A stretch of DNA of 64,000 bases, taken from positions 1-64,000 of the forward strand of contig JBDLWO010000065.1 in the NCBI GenBank assembly GCA_039804245.1, written 5' to 3'. This document shows, in pieces, positions 42,701-50,825 of this stretch. The notes beneath the pieces are model-generated. The model was given only the letters and a program-made list of their open reading frames with translations, was not told the origin of the DNA and did not search any database. Position 1 is the first letter of the stretch; each line of letters begins with the position of its first letter. Source of the stretch: M3007 sp039804245 (lineage in GTDB: Bacteria; Bacteroidota; Bacteroidia; Chitinophagales; Saprospiraceae). The position numbers were made by a program, and so were the translations under genes.

Positions 42701-45700
42701 CGATACCCTGCAGGGCGTACAATACTGCAGTTGCGACTCGGATGCCGGCACGATGCCACAGAACAGCCTGAATGCCTGCACAGGAACACCTGTCAACCTG
42801 CCTCCCGCACAGGGCGTTACGCTTGAACCCGGAGATACTTTGATGTACATATTGCATACCAATCCGGGGGTACCCGTAGGTAATATCATTGCATGGAGCA
42901 GTACACCCTCGTTCAGCTTCGGCCCGGGTATGCAGACCGGACAAACCTATTACGTGTCTTCTGTAGTTGGCAATCCGAGTGGAAATGGTCAGGTAGATCT
43001 TGGCAACCCCTGTTCATCGGTAGCAACCGGCACTCCAGTTGTCTGGAGAATCAGTCCGACAGCTTCCATGACCAGCGGCAACTTCAATATATGTCCGGGT
43101 GGCGCGCAGTCTCTGCTCGTAACCCTGACCGGGTCGCCTGCCTACACACTGACCTATACAAGCAACGGAACTCCTTACACAGTTAATCCGACCAACAACC
43201 TGTTCAGTATCAACGCACAGTTGCAGCAGACTGCAACTATTGTACTGACCTCCGTTTCTGATGCGTCGGGATGCCCGGGCACCGTCACTGGTCAGGCGAC
43301 TGTAACAGTTCATCCGGCGCCACAGATCATCAACATCATCGAAAACTGCGATCTGATCAATCAAACCTACACGGTTGAATTTACGGTAAGCGGAGGTGAT
43401 CTTTCAACTGTCAGTGTACAGAACCTTCCGGGAACATATAACCCTGTAACCGGACAATTCGTCAGTGATCCCAGACCCATTTCACAGCCCAACTATTCGT
43501 TTACTGTAAAGGATGTTTGGAACTGCGGCACATTCAGCTATGCCGAACAGGCCGAGTGCAGTTGCATCACCGATGCCGGAACCCTGAATTCCGGTAACCT
43601 GACTCTGTGTTCAGGAGATATATTTTCTTTTTCACCTCCTTCAGGCACTGTACTCGAACCCAACCAGGATTTGCTGCAGTATTACCTTACACAGGGTACC
43701 AATCCGGCTACCTGGAACATCATAGCGACGAGCAACACCCCATCTTTCGCCTTCTCATCCTCCACCATGCAATATGGCGTCAGTTATCAGGTAATCGCAG
43801 TGGCTGGTAACAGCACACCGGGGGGCACTATCAACCTGACAGATCCGTGTCTTTCTGTTGCTCCGGGGGCTACTGTGAGCTGGAGGCCACCTGTGACTGC
43901 CACGCTTGCAGGCGGAGCAACCATCTGCGCCGGAACCGGCACTACCCTGCCCATTTCACTTGCAGGCAACGGGCCATTTACTATCACTTACAGCAATGGC
44001 AGCAGTACCCAGCAGTTAAACAATGTGACCCAGAATCCGTACCAGCTTTCTGTCAGTCCGGCATCCAGCACTAATTATACGCTGGTTTCCGTTACAGGAG
44101 CCGGCAGCTGTGCAGGAAACACCAGCGGATCTGCACTGGTTCAGGTTAATCCTGTTCCGCAGGTGTTCAATCTGCTGGAAAACTGTAATCTGTTCAACGA
44201 AACCTACACACTGACCTTCAGTATCAACAACGGCAGTGCATCGAATAACTTTACCGTGACAGGTATCATCGGAACTGTCACCGACTCTGTCTTTACCTCT
44301 CAGGCCTATCCGGGCTCCCAGCCCTATTCTGTGGTAATCAGAGATGCCATTGGCTGCTCAACTACCGTCAGCGGACAACCCAATTGTCTGTGTACCACTG
44401 GTGCCGGCTCTTTGGCCAATCCACAGAATGCCTGTTTGCCGGGTGGATCCGTTTCTGCCCAGCAGAGCGGCAGCGCTACGCTTGACCAGAACGATGCACT
44501 GCGCTACCTGCTGTGTACCGATCCGGCCCTGCTCCCGGCAGGTGTGCTGGCGCAGAGTGCCCAGCCACAATTCCCGTTCCAGCCGGGTGTGTTGGCTCCG
44601 GGAACCACCTATTATATTGTAGCGGCAGCCGGTAACCCGCTCCCCAATGGTAATGTGGATTTCGGTGATCCCTGTGTTGCATTCTCGTCCGGCGTTCCGG
44701 TCATATTCAGGGCGGCACCGACTGCTGCGCTGAGTGGTACGGCTGCAGTTTGCCCCGGTTCCAATGCACAGCTGCAGATTGACTTCAGTGGTCAGGCTCC
44801 GTTCCAGTATCAGTATGCAGTGAATGGTGTACCACAGTCCACACAAACGTCGGGCAACAACAGCATTCAGCTGCCTCTGACAGGCGTACAGCAGAGCCTG
44901 ACCGTTACGCTGACAAGCGTTTCAGATGCATTCTGCCAGGGTACAGTGAGTGGCCAGGGGCTGGTAACGGTCCTGCCGGTACCGACCGGCTCACTCAGTG
45001 GTTCAACAACGGTGTGTGCAGGAGCAGCAGCACAACTCACGCTCAACCTGAGCGGAGCACCTTCCTTCAATGTGATCATTTCGGGAGGTGTTCAACCAGT
45101 CACACTGAGCAATGCTGTGAATGGCCAGACGTTCCCGGTATCGCCTGCTTCAGGCACAACATATCAGATTGCGGTGCTTCAGCCTCAGGGTAACAGTTGT
45201 ACGCCATCCATCGGCGCAGGTGCCACCGTGACAGTTAATACGGTTTCGGCGAGTGCCACACTTTCTGATTACAATGGCTTCAACGTCAGATGCTCCAGCG
45301 ACAGCGATGGCAGTATCTCTATCACTCCGCAGAGCGGTACAGCGCCGTTCACCGCAGTATGGTCGAATGGCAATACCGGACTTTCACAGACCAGTCTGAG
45401 TGCGGGCGGGTACGAGGTCACCCTTACAGATGCGCTGGGCTGCCAGTGGAGCCAGGCGGTGCAACTGACCGCACCACCGCCGCTGGGCGTTAATACATCA
45501 CTGATCCGTCCGGTTTGCTTCGGACAGGACAACGGAGCCATCTCCATCAGCGGAATTACCGGTGGCCCCGGGCCTTACAATGTCACGCTGAACGGAACCG
45601 GCCAGGGCTTTGCAGATGTCTTCCCGTTTGTAATTCAGGGGCTTCGCAGCGGCGATTATCAGCTGGAAATTGAGGACAAGAACGGATGTTTGCTGGAAAT

Positions 45701-46262
45701 TACCGAAACCATCCTGTCGCCACTGCAGTTGACGGTTAATCTTGGTCCGGACACCACCATACAGTTTGGCGACAGTATCTATCTGGTGCCCGTGATCAAT
45801 TCACCCAAACTGGATACGTTTATCTGGTCGCCAATTACCTGGCTGGCCCAGCCCGACTCCTTTTACACCAAAGCAGGTCCGCCAGCTTCCATCACTTACA
45901 AACTCTTTATAAAAGACGAACAGGGTTGCGAAGCAAGAGACGAAATATATGTAGGCGTTAACAGGAAACCCAGAGTTTATCTGCCCAATGCCATAAAACC
46001 GGATTCGCCCGAACTCAATGATGCCTTCACTATTTTCGGAGGCCCGGAGGTGGCCAAAGTCAGGTATATGCGTATCTTCGACCGATGGGGTGAGCTGGTA
46101 TTCGAGAACAATGATTTCCTGCCAAACGATACGCGTTCAGGATGGAAAGGGACACACAGAGGGGAGTATGTCAATCCCGGCGTGTTTGTCTATGTTATTG
46201 AAGTGGAGTACTTCAGCGGAGAAACAGAGATCTTTGCGGGTGATGTGACAGTAATCAGATAA
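39741..46262 (+). CDS. Giant CHU_C adhesin, main part with tandem super-repeats (frameshifted from 38854-39789)
   Basis: About 2170 codons without signal peptide; the first codon given is only the start of the open frame. It contains many Ig-like modules of about 85 aa with a TxxYTxLSVxDxxGCxGTxSG-type ending, four copies of a Cys-flanked module beginning CxxxAGxxx (codons at 41910, 42732, 43563, 44391), two SprB-like modules near 45280-45720, and a C-terminal CHU_C sorting domain (YLPNAIKPDSPELNDAFTIFG ... NPGVFVYVIEVEYF). It should be exported by the T9SS and act as a surface adhesin. The ATG of the TrmH-type gene overlaps its stop (TAATG), so they are translationally coupled. Confidence 0.85.
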   Translation: MEVTADECNMGPYYIVGIYEPLPQNCPQVFTNYLSYDVVCPEPVLGTADLCANAPPFNLVTIQDPGVPSGTWSGTGVSGTTFNPAGLSGPIDLTFTPTSDCGVPATTTINVFEAVTAVIDSVPTVCAGGSVLLVVHFTGTGPWSFDLTANGSPVGSFNTFDNPFIIPVAPTSNTNYVIRNLRDDAGCTGPNASRQVLVSSGAALATLSLIGNDTICSATPAQFSISFQNGVPAYGFVYAINGVSQPPVNNISTSPYLLSFNLSSNSTVSLVSMTDNGGCPGTATGQATVAVLPSPTAQLTSDTVQVCAGATDSLTIKFTGKAPYIYTLRINGVAQPQDTSLTSMIRIPVMPVGDTVIYTLLNVLDSICIGTVSGIYRVIVSPLTTASISGIQTICPGGTGTLDFNLTGTGPYLITYAANGVPQPSIQANTAPFSIQVTPAETTTYTLLSVEGNGCSGIVSGTGVIAVAQPATGVVSGGGQTCQGGSGAAVTFTFTGSGPFTFIHSLNNVQQAPITTNQNVYTIQSTPSIGTTYRLVSLTDGNGCQGTVSGVALVLVFVPATGVMSGDATFCDSANTNVIVDFTGSGPFTIGYTINGVAQPPVFTSDDPYLIPVNVSSTTTYVLTEIESPGCVGIPNGSATVRVNYAPNYAGFDLDCDAASGTYTVRFNILGGTPPYTLISGSGTFNGNQFTSNSIPQGTGYNIVFRDANNCGNVTVSGPANCNCTTDAGLMDLTPQVVCLNDTVTATFLGGEVNDGNDLLLYILHSNPGLPLGTVYGWNTQPSFTFVPGMNNNDAYYISSVSGDPDGTGIINLNDPCLSVSQGTPVVFANLPGATLDDTNISVCQGDSVTVQVGFTGVTPFSFTPVLNGVPQTPITGIDKITYNYTFLPVTNTTVTLSGVSDNFCSGGSVSGSVNVTLLPKPVFGDVNVICDFSTNTYALDFTVTGTPPFNLSNLLAVFNGTSFTTLPAISGTPYFGLLTDANNCGSDTLQGVQYCSCDSDAGTMPQNSLNACTGTPVNLPPAQGVTLEPGDTLMYILHTNPGVPVGNIIAWSSTPSFSFGPGMQTGQTYYVSSVVGNPSGNGQVDLGNPCSSVATGTPVVWRISPTASMTSGNFNICPGGAQSLLVTLTGSPAYTLTYTSNGTPYTVNPTNNLFSINAQLQQTATIVLTSVSDASGCPGTVTGQATVTVHPAPQIINIIENCDLINQTYTVEFTVSGGDLSTVSVQNLPGTYNPVTGQFVSDPRPISQPNYSFTVKDVWNCGTFSYAEQAECSCITDAGTLNSGNLTLCSGDIFSFSPPSGTVLEPNQDLLQYYLTQGTNPATWNIIATSNTPSFAFSSSTMQYGVSYQVIAVAGNSTPGGTINLTDPCLSVAPGATVSWRPPVTATLAGGATICAGTGTTLPISLAGNGPFTITYSNGSSTQQLNNVTQNPYQLSVSPASSTNYTLVSVTGAGSCAGNTSGSALVQVNPVPQVFNLLENCNLFNETYTLTFSINNGSASNNFTVTGIIGTVTDSVFTSQAYPGSQPYSVVIRDAIGCSTTVSGQPNCLCTTGAGSLANPQNACLPGGSVSAQQSGSATLDQNDALRYLLCTDPALLPAGVLAQSAQPQFPFQPGVLAPGTTYYIVAAAGNPLPNGNVDFGDPCVAFSSGVPVIFRAAPTAALSGTAAVCPGSNAQLQIDFSGQAPFQYQYAVNGVPQSTQTSGNNSIQLPLTGVQQSLTVTLTSVSDAFCQGTVSGQGLVTVLPVPTGSLSGSTTVCAGAAAQLTLNLSGAPSFNVIISGGVQPVTLSNAVNGQTFPVSPASGTTYQIAVLQPQGNSCTPSIGAGATVTVNTVSASATLSDYNGFNVRCSSDSDGSISITPQSGTAPFTAVWSNGNTGLSQTSLSAGGYEVTLTDALGCQWSQAVQLTAPPPLGVNTSLIRPVCFGQDNGAISISGITGGPGPYNVTLNGTGQGFADVFPFVIQGLRSGDYQLEIEDKNGCLLEITETILSPLQLTVNLGPDTTIQFGDSIYLVPVINSPKLDTFIWSPITWLAQPDSFYTKAGPPASITYKLFIKDEQGCEARDEIYVGVNRKPRVYLPNAIKPDSPELNDAFTIFGGPEVAKVRYMRIFDRWGELVFENNDFLPNDTRSGWKGTHRGEYVNPGVFVYVIEVEYFSGETEIFAGDVTVIR
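41420..44715 (+). repeat. Four tandem protein-coding super-repeats of about 825 bp
   Basis: Each unit encodes an Ig-like module (about 90 aa), a Cys-containing beta module (about 75 aa, e.g. NCDLINQTYTVEFTV) and a module of about 110 aa starting CxxxAGxxx and ending DPCxxxxxGxPVxx. The CxxxAG codon recurs at 41910, 42732, 43563 and 44391, i.e. at intervals of 822, 831 and 828 bases, all multiples of three. Copies are clearly related in protein but diverged in DNA. Confidence 0.85.
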
Positions 46263-46999
46263 TGAATACTTCGAGAGAACAGAAAATAAGGTCGGTTATC
46301 AGGCAATCACAGCCCGACCTGACCATCATACTGGAGAATATTTTCGACCCGCTGAATATCAGCGCGGCACTGCGTTCGTGCGATGCAGTGGGGGTGAGAG
46401 AGGTATTTGTGGTTTACACCAGGAAGTATCTCGACAAACGTGGGCTTCGCCTGGGGAAACGAACTTCGGGCGGAGCCTTCAAATGGATAGATGTCTATCT
46501 GTTTGAGAATCTGGAGGAGTGTTTCTCCCGCGTGCGCACGCGCTACGGCCGCATACTCTCCACAGGGCTCGGTACTGAAAGCCGCTCGCTTTATTCTCTG
46601 GATCTGACTCAGCCGACTGCCCTGCTGTTTGGCAACGAAGATGAGGGTGTCAGCGCCGAGGCAATTGCCCTGTCCGACGGAAATTTCAACATTCCGCAGG
46701 CAGGATTTGCAGAGAGCCTCAATATTTCGGTGGCTTGCGCCGTTTCATTGTTTGAAGCAAGGCGCCAGAGAGAACTGAAGGGGTTTTACAGCGATAACCA
46801 GCACCTTGACCAGGAGCAGCAGGAACAGTTGTTCAACCGATGGTCTGCCATGTTGAAAGAGAAAAAATCAGGCCCTAAAAACGCCCTGACGATAACTAAA
46901 GACTCTCCTGATCTGCTTCCCGTTTTTGCAGAAAGAGATCCGGACAATCCTTTTGAAAAACCTGCCCGCTCAATGCCCTTGAGCAGGTTTGATTTGTAA
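46262..46999 (+). CDS. TrmH/SpoU-family RNA 2'-O-methyltransferase
   Basis: 245 aa with the SPOUT knot. Motif 1 is NIFDPLNISAALRSCDAVGV (the usual N-x-G near it is absent, as N-I-S), motif 2 is ALLFGNEDEGVSAEAIA, and motif 3 is IPQAGFAESLNISVACAVSLFEA with the SAM-binding asparagine. It most resembles TrmH, which methylates G18 of tRNA, including a C-terminal helical extension; the exact substrate is not proven. The ATG overlaps the adhesin stop as TAATG. A hairpin at the end of the gene may act as a weak terminator. Confidence 0.88.
   Translation: MNTSREQKIRSVIRQSQPDLTIILENIFDPLNISAALRSCDAVGVREVFVVYTRKYLDKRGLRLGKRTSGGAFKWIDVYLFENLEECFSRVRTRYGRILSTGLGTESRSLYSLDLTQPTALLFGNEDEGVSAEAIALSDGNFNIPQAGFAESLNISVACAVSLFEARRQRELKGFYSDNQHLDQEQQEQLFNRWSAMLKEKKSGPKNALTITKDSPDLLPVFAERDPDNPFEKPARSMPLSRFDL
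46956..46991 (+). terminator. Possible weak hairpin terminator at the end of the TrmH-type gene
   Basis: AAACCT ... AGGTTT encloses GCTCAA-TGCCC-TTGAGC, overlapping the last codons; the following bases (GATTTGTAAC) are only moderately T-rich. Confidence 0.3.
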
Positions 47000-47012
47000 C
47001 GACGCAAAAACT

Positions 47013-47948
47013 ATGGATGTATCAATTGTCGTTCCGCTGAAAAATGAAGAGGAAAGCCTGCCTGAACTGGAGGCATGGGTACGCCGCGTGTGTGAATCAA
47101 ACAGGCTGGGCTACGAGCTCATTCTGGTTGATGACGGAAGTACCGACAAATCATGGAGTATCATTCAGCAGTTGAACCAGCAAAATCCCGCCGTAAGAGG
47201 TATCAAGTTCAGACGAAATTACGGCAAATCAGCCGCACTCCACACAGGATTCCAGATGGCTGCCGGAGAGGTGGTGATCACCATGGATGCTGACCTGCAG
47301 GACAGCCCCGATGAAATACCCGAACTTTGCCGGATGATCCGGGAAGACAGGTACGACCTCGTCAGCGGATGGAAGAAAGTACGCCACGATCCGGTGAGTA
47401 AAACATTACCCACCAAACTCTTTAACGCCGTCACACGCCGGATGAGCGGCATTCATCTGCATGACTTCAACTGTGGACTCAAGGCTTACAGGAATGATGT
47501 GGTGAAAACAATAGAAGTGTATGGAGAAATGCACCGCTATATACCTGTCATAGCCAAATGGGCCGGTTTCAGCAGAATAGGCGAAAAGGTGGTAGAGCAC
47601 AGAGCCCGACAGTATGGCTCCACCAAGTTCGGCGGGCTTGAGCGGTTCATCAATGGTCCGCTCGATCTGATCAGCATTTCGTTTGTGGGCAAATTCGGAA
47701 AACGCCCCATGCACTTCTTCGGAACGCTGGGATTTTTCTCGTTTCTGATTGGAACCGCCATACTTGTATGGCTCACTGTCGCCAAAATAGTATATCAGGA
47801 ATATGGCATCGCCGAACGGCCGCTTTTCTTTTTCGGTATTCTGGCACTGATCGTCGGCACGCAACTTTTCCTGACAGGCTTCCTCGCGGAAATGATCAAC
47901 AGAAATTCCAGTATCAGAAACAGCTATCTCGTAGAAAAGGAAATATGA
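47013..47948 (+). CDS. Polyprenyl-phosphate glycosyltransferase, GtrB/DPM1-like (GT2)
   Basis: 311 aa. The GT-A domain has VSIVVPLKNEEESLPEL, LVDDGSTDKSW, FRRNYGKSAALHTGF and the DADLQDSPDEIP motif, with GSTKFGG near its end. Two C-terminal membrane helices follow (FFGTLGFFSFLIGTAILVWL and FFFGILALIVGTQLFLTGF). Such proteins transfer a sugar onto undecaprenyl phosphate at the inner membrane. The ATG at 47013 gives the family N-terminus. It lies 13 bases after the TrmH-type gene and overlaps the next gene by 4 bases (ATGA). Confidence 0.9.
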   Translation: MDVSIVVPLKNEEESLPELEAWVRRVCESNRLGYELILVDDGSTDKSWSIIQQLNQQNPAVRGIKFRRNYGKSAALHTGFQMAAGEVVITMDADLQDSPDEIPELCRMIREDRYDLVSGWKKVRHDPVSKTLPTKLFNAVTRRMSGIHLHDFNCGLKAYRNDVVKTIEVYGEMHRYIPVIAKWAGFSRIGEKVVEHRARQYGSTKFGGLERFINGPLDLISISFVGKFGKRPMHFFGTLGFFSFLIGTAILVWLTVAKIVYQEYGIAERPLFFFGILALIVGTQLFLTGFLAEMINRNSSIRNSYLVEKEI

Positions 47949-48487
47949 ATCACCTCGAACTGCCATCATTTACACAGGACGGATTGTTGCAGGCTGTCAT
48001 TGAAATACCAGCCGGTACTAATACCAAGTATGAGTATAACCGCGACAAAATGTGCTTCCAGCCCGATATACGCGATGGGAAAGCACGAAAGGTGAATTTT
48101 ATGTCCTACCCTGTCAATTACGGTTTTATTCCCTCAACCAGAATGGACAAAAGCCGGGGTGGTGATGGCGATCCGCTGGATGTGCTGGTGCTGGCCGAAC
48201 ATATTCCGACAGGTTCAACAGTTCAGGTTGTGCCCATAGGACTCCTGAAGCTCAGCGACCTCGGCGAACTGGACCATAAAGTACTGGCCATTCCGGCTGA
48301 TGTGGAGAAACGGATCATCACCGCCACAGACTGGGAAACATTTCAGCGCGATTACAGCATCATCAGACATATACTCGAATTGTTCTTTATGTACTATGAC
48401 GGACTGGGAACCCTTACAGTCATGGGTTGGGGTGATGAAAAAGAAGCCCTGAGTGAAATAAAAAAGTGGAATGTTGTACCATCCTGA
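47945..48487 (+). CDS. ppa: Inorganic pyrophosphatase (family I)
   Basis: 180 aa. It hydrolyses pyrophosphate in the cytoplasm and so drives biosynthetic reactions, including the nucleotide-sugar chemistry of nearby glycosyltransferases. Seen: IEIPAGTNTKYEYNRD, NFMSYPVNYGFIPSTR, DGDPLDVLVLAEHIPTGS (the metal-binding Asp cluster), and DHKVLAIPAD. Slightly different from E. coli Ppa at the C-terminus, as in many Bacteroidota. The ATG overlaps the preceding stop codon (ATGA), indicating translational coupling. Confidence 0.94.
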   Translation: MNHLELPSFTQDGLLQAVIEIPAGTNTKYEYNRDKMCFQPDIRDGKARKVNFMSYPVNYGFIPSTRMDKSRGGDGDPLDVLVLAEHIPTGSTVQVVPIGLLKLSDLGELDHKVLAIPADVEKRIITATDWETFQRDYSIIRHILELFFMYYDGLGTLTVMGWGDEKEALSEIKKWNVVPS

Positions 48488-48536
48488 AAACCTATTGTTT
48501 GTTACAGCGTTTCATTTGAAGGTATAATCCGAAATA

Positions 48537-49787
48537 ATGAACGCAACCATCGCCCTCACCAAACCTGGTATTTTTACCTTGAACCCGTTAACCACCGTCG
48601 AATATCGTTTCTTCCGTTCCATGCAGGAAGCAGGATCTGACTGGGATAACGCAGCTCCTCCTGACGATATCTTTTTACAGAGGCATTTCCTCTCTGTGGT
48701 AGAAAAATATCCGCCTGCGGGCACCAGTTTTGGCTACCTGGTTTTCTACAAACAAAGCAGGCCAGCCGGTGTGGCACTCTGTCAGTTCAAATACTTCAAG
48801 GGAGATGACAATATTCAGGAACTGGACAGCACCGACGGGAAAGAAGCTTGCTTTTTTGACGGCCTGGCACTCTGGTTCAAGCGAAGAGTAGCCGGAATGG
48901 CTTCGGCAGATATCCTGATTTGTGGTAATATACTGCTGACAGGAGAACATGGATGGTATTTCAACAATAAACTCGTCGGTGAACAGGAAGCGGTTCAGTC
49001 ACTTGAAAAAGCCCTCAACGATGTAGTGAAAATCATGTCGGAAGAAGGAATAAAGATACCAGTCATTCTGATCAAGGATGTAGCTCCCGAACGGCAAATT
49101 TCCCGGGAGAAATTTGTTTCGTCAGGCTTCGCTGAGTTCGATATTCAGCCCAACATGGTACTCGAACTCCCCTTCAGATCATTCGATGAATATCTGGGCG
49201 CCATGTCAACCAAATACCGGACCCGCACCAAAAGAGCGTTCAAAAAGTTTGACGGGATTGAACGCCGCGAACTCTCACTGGAAGAAATCAGGCATGAATT
49301 ACCGGTTATTTACCGGCTTTACAAAGAAGTGGCAAGTAACGCAGGCTTTAATATGGTTGATCTTACCGATGACTATTTTACAGGGATGAAAGCCGGATTT
49401 GGCGATTACTTTCGTCTTTACGGGTACTTCAAGGACGGAAAAATGGTAGCCTTTTACTCCACTATACAGAATCACGGGGAACTGGAAGCGCATTTCATAG
49501 GCTATGAAAAATCCATGAACCATGAGTATCAGCTGTACATGAATATTCTTTACGATATCATCAGAATAGGTATAGAATCGGATAGCGACAGAATTATTTT
49601 CGCCAGAACGGCACTCGAAATTAAAAGTTCTGTCGGAGCGGTACCGCACCAGCTCTGGAATTATCTCCGACATCAGAACCAGCTTGCCAATCGGTTCACA
49701 GGAACTATTCTCGACTATCTGAAGCCTGTTGAAACATGGTTGCCCCGACATCCATTCAGGGAAAACCACACAGAAATCAGCGAATAA
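48537..49787 (+). CDS. GNAT-fold protein, possible peptidoglycan-bridge/FemAB-like acyltransferase
   Basis: 416 aa. The C-terminal half resembles an acetyltransferase fold of the FemAB/Acetyltransf_6 type: SFDEYLGAMSTKYRTRTKRAFKKFDG, followed by YRLYKEVASNAGFN, FYSTIQNHGELEAHFIGYEKS and MNILYDIIRIGIE. The N-terminal half has EYRFFRSMQEAG and FLQRHFLSVVEKYPPAG. No signal peptide, so it is cytoplasmic. The substrate is unknown. It starts 49 bases after ppa and its last 11 bases overlap the convergent secreted-protein gene. Confidence 0.72.
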   Translation: MNATIALTKPGIFTLNPLTTVEYRFFRSMQEAGSDWDNAAPPDDIFLQRHFLSVVEKYPPAGTSFGYLVFYKQSRPAGVALCQFKYFKGDDNIQELDSTDGKEACFFDGLALWFKRRVAGMASADILICGNILLTGEHGWYFNNKLVGEQEAVQSLEKALNDVVKIMSEEGIKIPVILIKDVAPERQISREKFVSSGFAEFDIQPNMVLELPFRSFDEYLGAMSTKYRTRTKRAFKKFDGIERRELSLEEIRHELPVIYRLYKEVASNAGFNMVDLTDDYFTGMKAGFGDYFRLYGYFKDGKMVAFYSTIQNHGELEAHFIGYEKSMNHEYQLYMNILYDIIRIGIESDSDRIIFARTALEIKSSVGAVPHQLWNYLRHQNQLANRFTGTILDYLKPVETWLPRHPFRENHTEISE

Positions 49788-50514
49788 CCGCAAACCGCTC
49801 AACCTGCACCCCCCGCTGACTCCTCACCCAGAACAAATAAAAGCCCGATGCGGCTTTGTCCATACGAACATTGTACTGGTTGTCAGAAACCATCGCGTCC
49901 TGAACCATATTACCGTTTACATCGGTTATCCACCACCTGACTGATCCTGCCGTGGACGTGACCCGGAAGTCGCCACTATTCGGATTTGGGGAGAGGGACA
50001 ACAGAGATTGCCCGGGGATATGGTTAGAGGAAGATGACTCCTCTATCCAGACTGTGGCTACATTGGTACAAACCGTTGTTTCATCAAAGGATATACAAAC
50101 CCTGTTGTGGATGACCTGCGAAGAGTTCAGGAAATTGTGCAGCCTGACAGCATACATGATATAACCTGTGGAATTATCAGAGAAATCAGGATCTGCGTTG
50201 GGCAGGCGGATACCATCAAAATACCATCTTACAAATCCCTGGTCTCTCAGAAACTGATAGCCATGACTGGCATCTATCATCCGGAGCGTTGACGCGTCGA
50301 ACCTGGGGTCGAGCGTATCGCGAATCACCAGATTCTGGACAGTATCGTTTCCGTTATTCTCGAAACGAATCAGGAACATCACCTCGGCACCAGTGGCCAC
50401 CTCTGATGTTGAAAAGTAAGCACTTCCGATCACCTGCAGGTCATTCTGTGCTGCGAGTGGAATTATAGTGCCCCATAGAAGCAGGAAAACCAGCCGGATT
50501 TTCAGTTTTTTCAT
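49777..50514 (-). CDS. Secreted protein with DUF11-like domain and T9SS sorting signal
   Basis: 245 aa. The signal peptide ends IIPLAAQN. One DUF11-like beta domain (GSAYFSTSEVATGAEVMFLI ... VTVWIEE region, about residues 25-150) contains FENNGNDTVQNLVIRDTLDP. The C-terminus LLSLSPNPNSGDFRVTS ... ASGFYLFWVRSQRG is a type A T9SS sorting signal. The ATG at 50514 is chosen; the 30 codons upstream in the same frame come from the dispersed repeat at 50565-50708. The function is unknown; it is probably a small cell-surface protein. Confidence 0.78.
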   Translation of the reverse strand: MKKLKIRLVFLLLWGTIIPLAAQNDLQVIGSAYFSTSEVATGAEVMFLIRFENNGNDTVQNLVIRDTLDPRFDASTLRMIDASHGYQFLRDQGFVRWYFDGIRLPNADPDFSDNSTGYIMYAVRLHNFLNSSQVIHNRVCISFDETTVCTNVATVWIEESSSSNHIPGQSLLSLSPNPNSGDFRVTSTAGSVRWWITDVNGNMVQDAMVSDNQYNVRMDKAASGFYLFWVRSQRGVQVERFAVIR

Positions 50515-50564
50515 GCCCAACAGTTTTTCAGGGCTGTTCTGAAATTCATGATCGGATTCAAGAA

Positions 50565-50708
50565 CCTGTTCAGGATTTTCTGCCAATGGCAAAAATAAGC
50601 GCATTTTTTTCAGTTTTTGCCTTTTTGAAGACGCGCCGCCGGAGCTGCGTAACTGAAAAAAGGTAAAAAATGAGCCATTTTTGACTCGGCAACAAAATCC
50701 TGAACAAG
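50565..50708. repeat. Full-length copy (144 bp) of a dispersed palindromic intergenic repeat
   Basis: Left end CCTGTTCAGGATTTTCTGCC and right end GGCAACAAAATCCTGAACAAG are inverted repeats. The interior GGAGCTGCGTAACTGAAAA is shared exactly with the reverse complement of the 29615-29769 copy (bases GGAGCTGCGTAACTG). The whole element can fold into one long imperfect hairpin. It occupies most of the 311-base divergent gap 50515-50825; the rest holds only a promoter box. Confidence 0.9.
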
Positions 50709-50809
50709 ATCTGAAGGTTCGAAGGTAATGTAATTTTACAATTTGACAATGTTTCGGTAATAAATCATTATTATTCCTGGTAAATACCTTCCTCTATCCT
50801 CAACCGCAT

Positions 50810-50817
50810 TAAATTTG
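50810..50817 (+). promoter_or_regulatory. -7 box immediately upstream of the first SGNH gene
   Basis: TAAATTTG, 8 bases before the ATG at 50826, so transcription would start at or next to the start codon. No -33 TTTG is seen at the expected distance. Confidence 0.4.
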
Positions 50818-50825
50818 CGGCACGC

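Noticed and set aside
41420..44715. CRISPR-like or mobile repeat array
   Set aside because: The periodicity is in-frame protein modules of about 825 bp, not short direct repeats with spacers.
50515..50604. 30 extra N-terminal codons of the DUF11-like secreted protein
   Set aside because: They are translated from the dispersed repeat and its flank; the ATG at 50514 gives a normal signal peptide.
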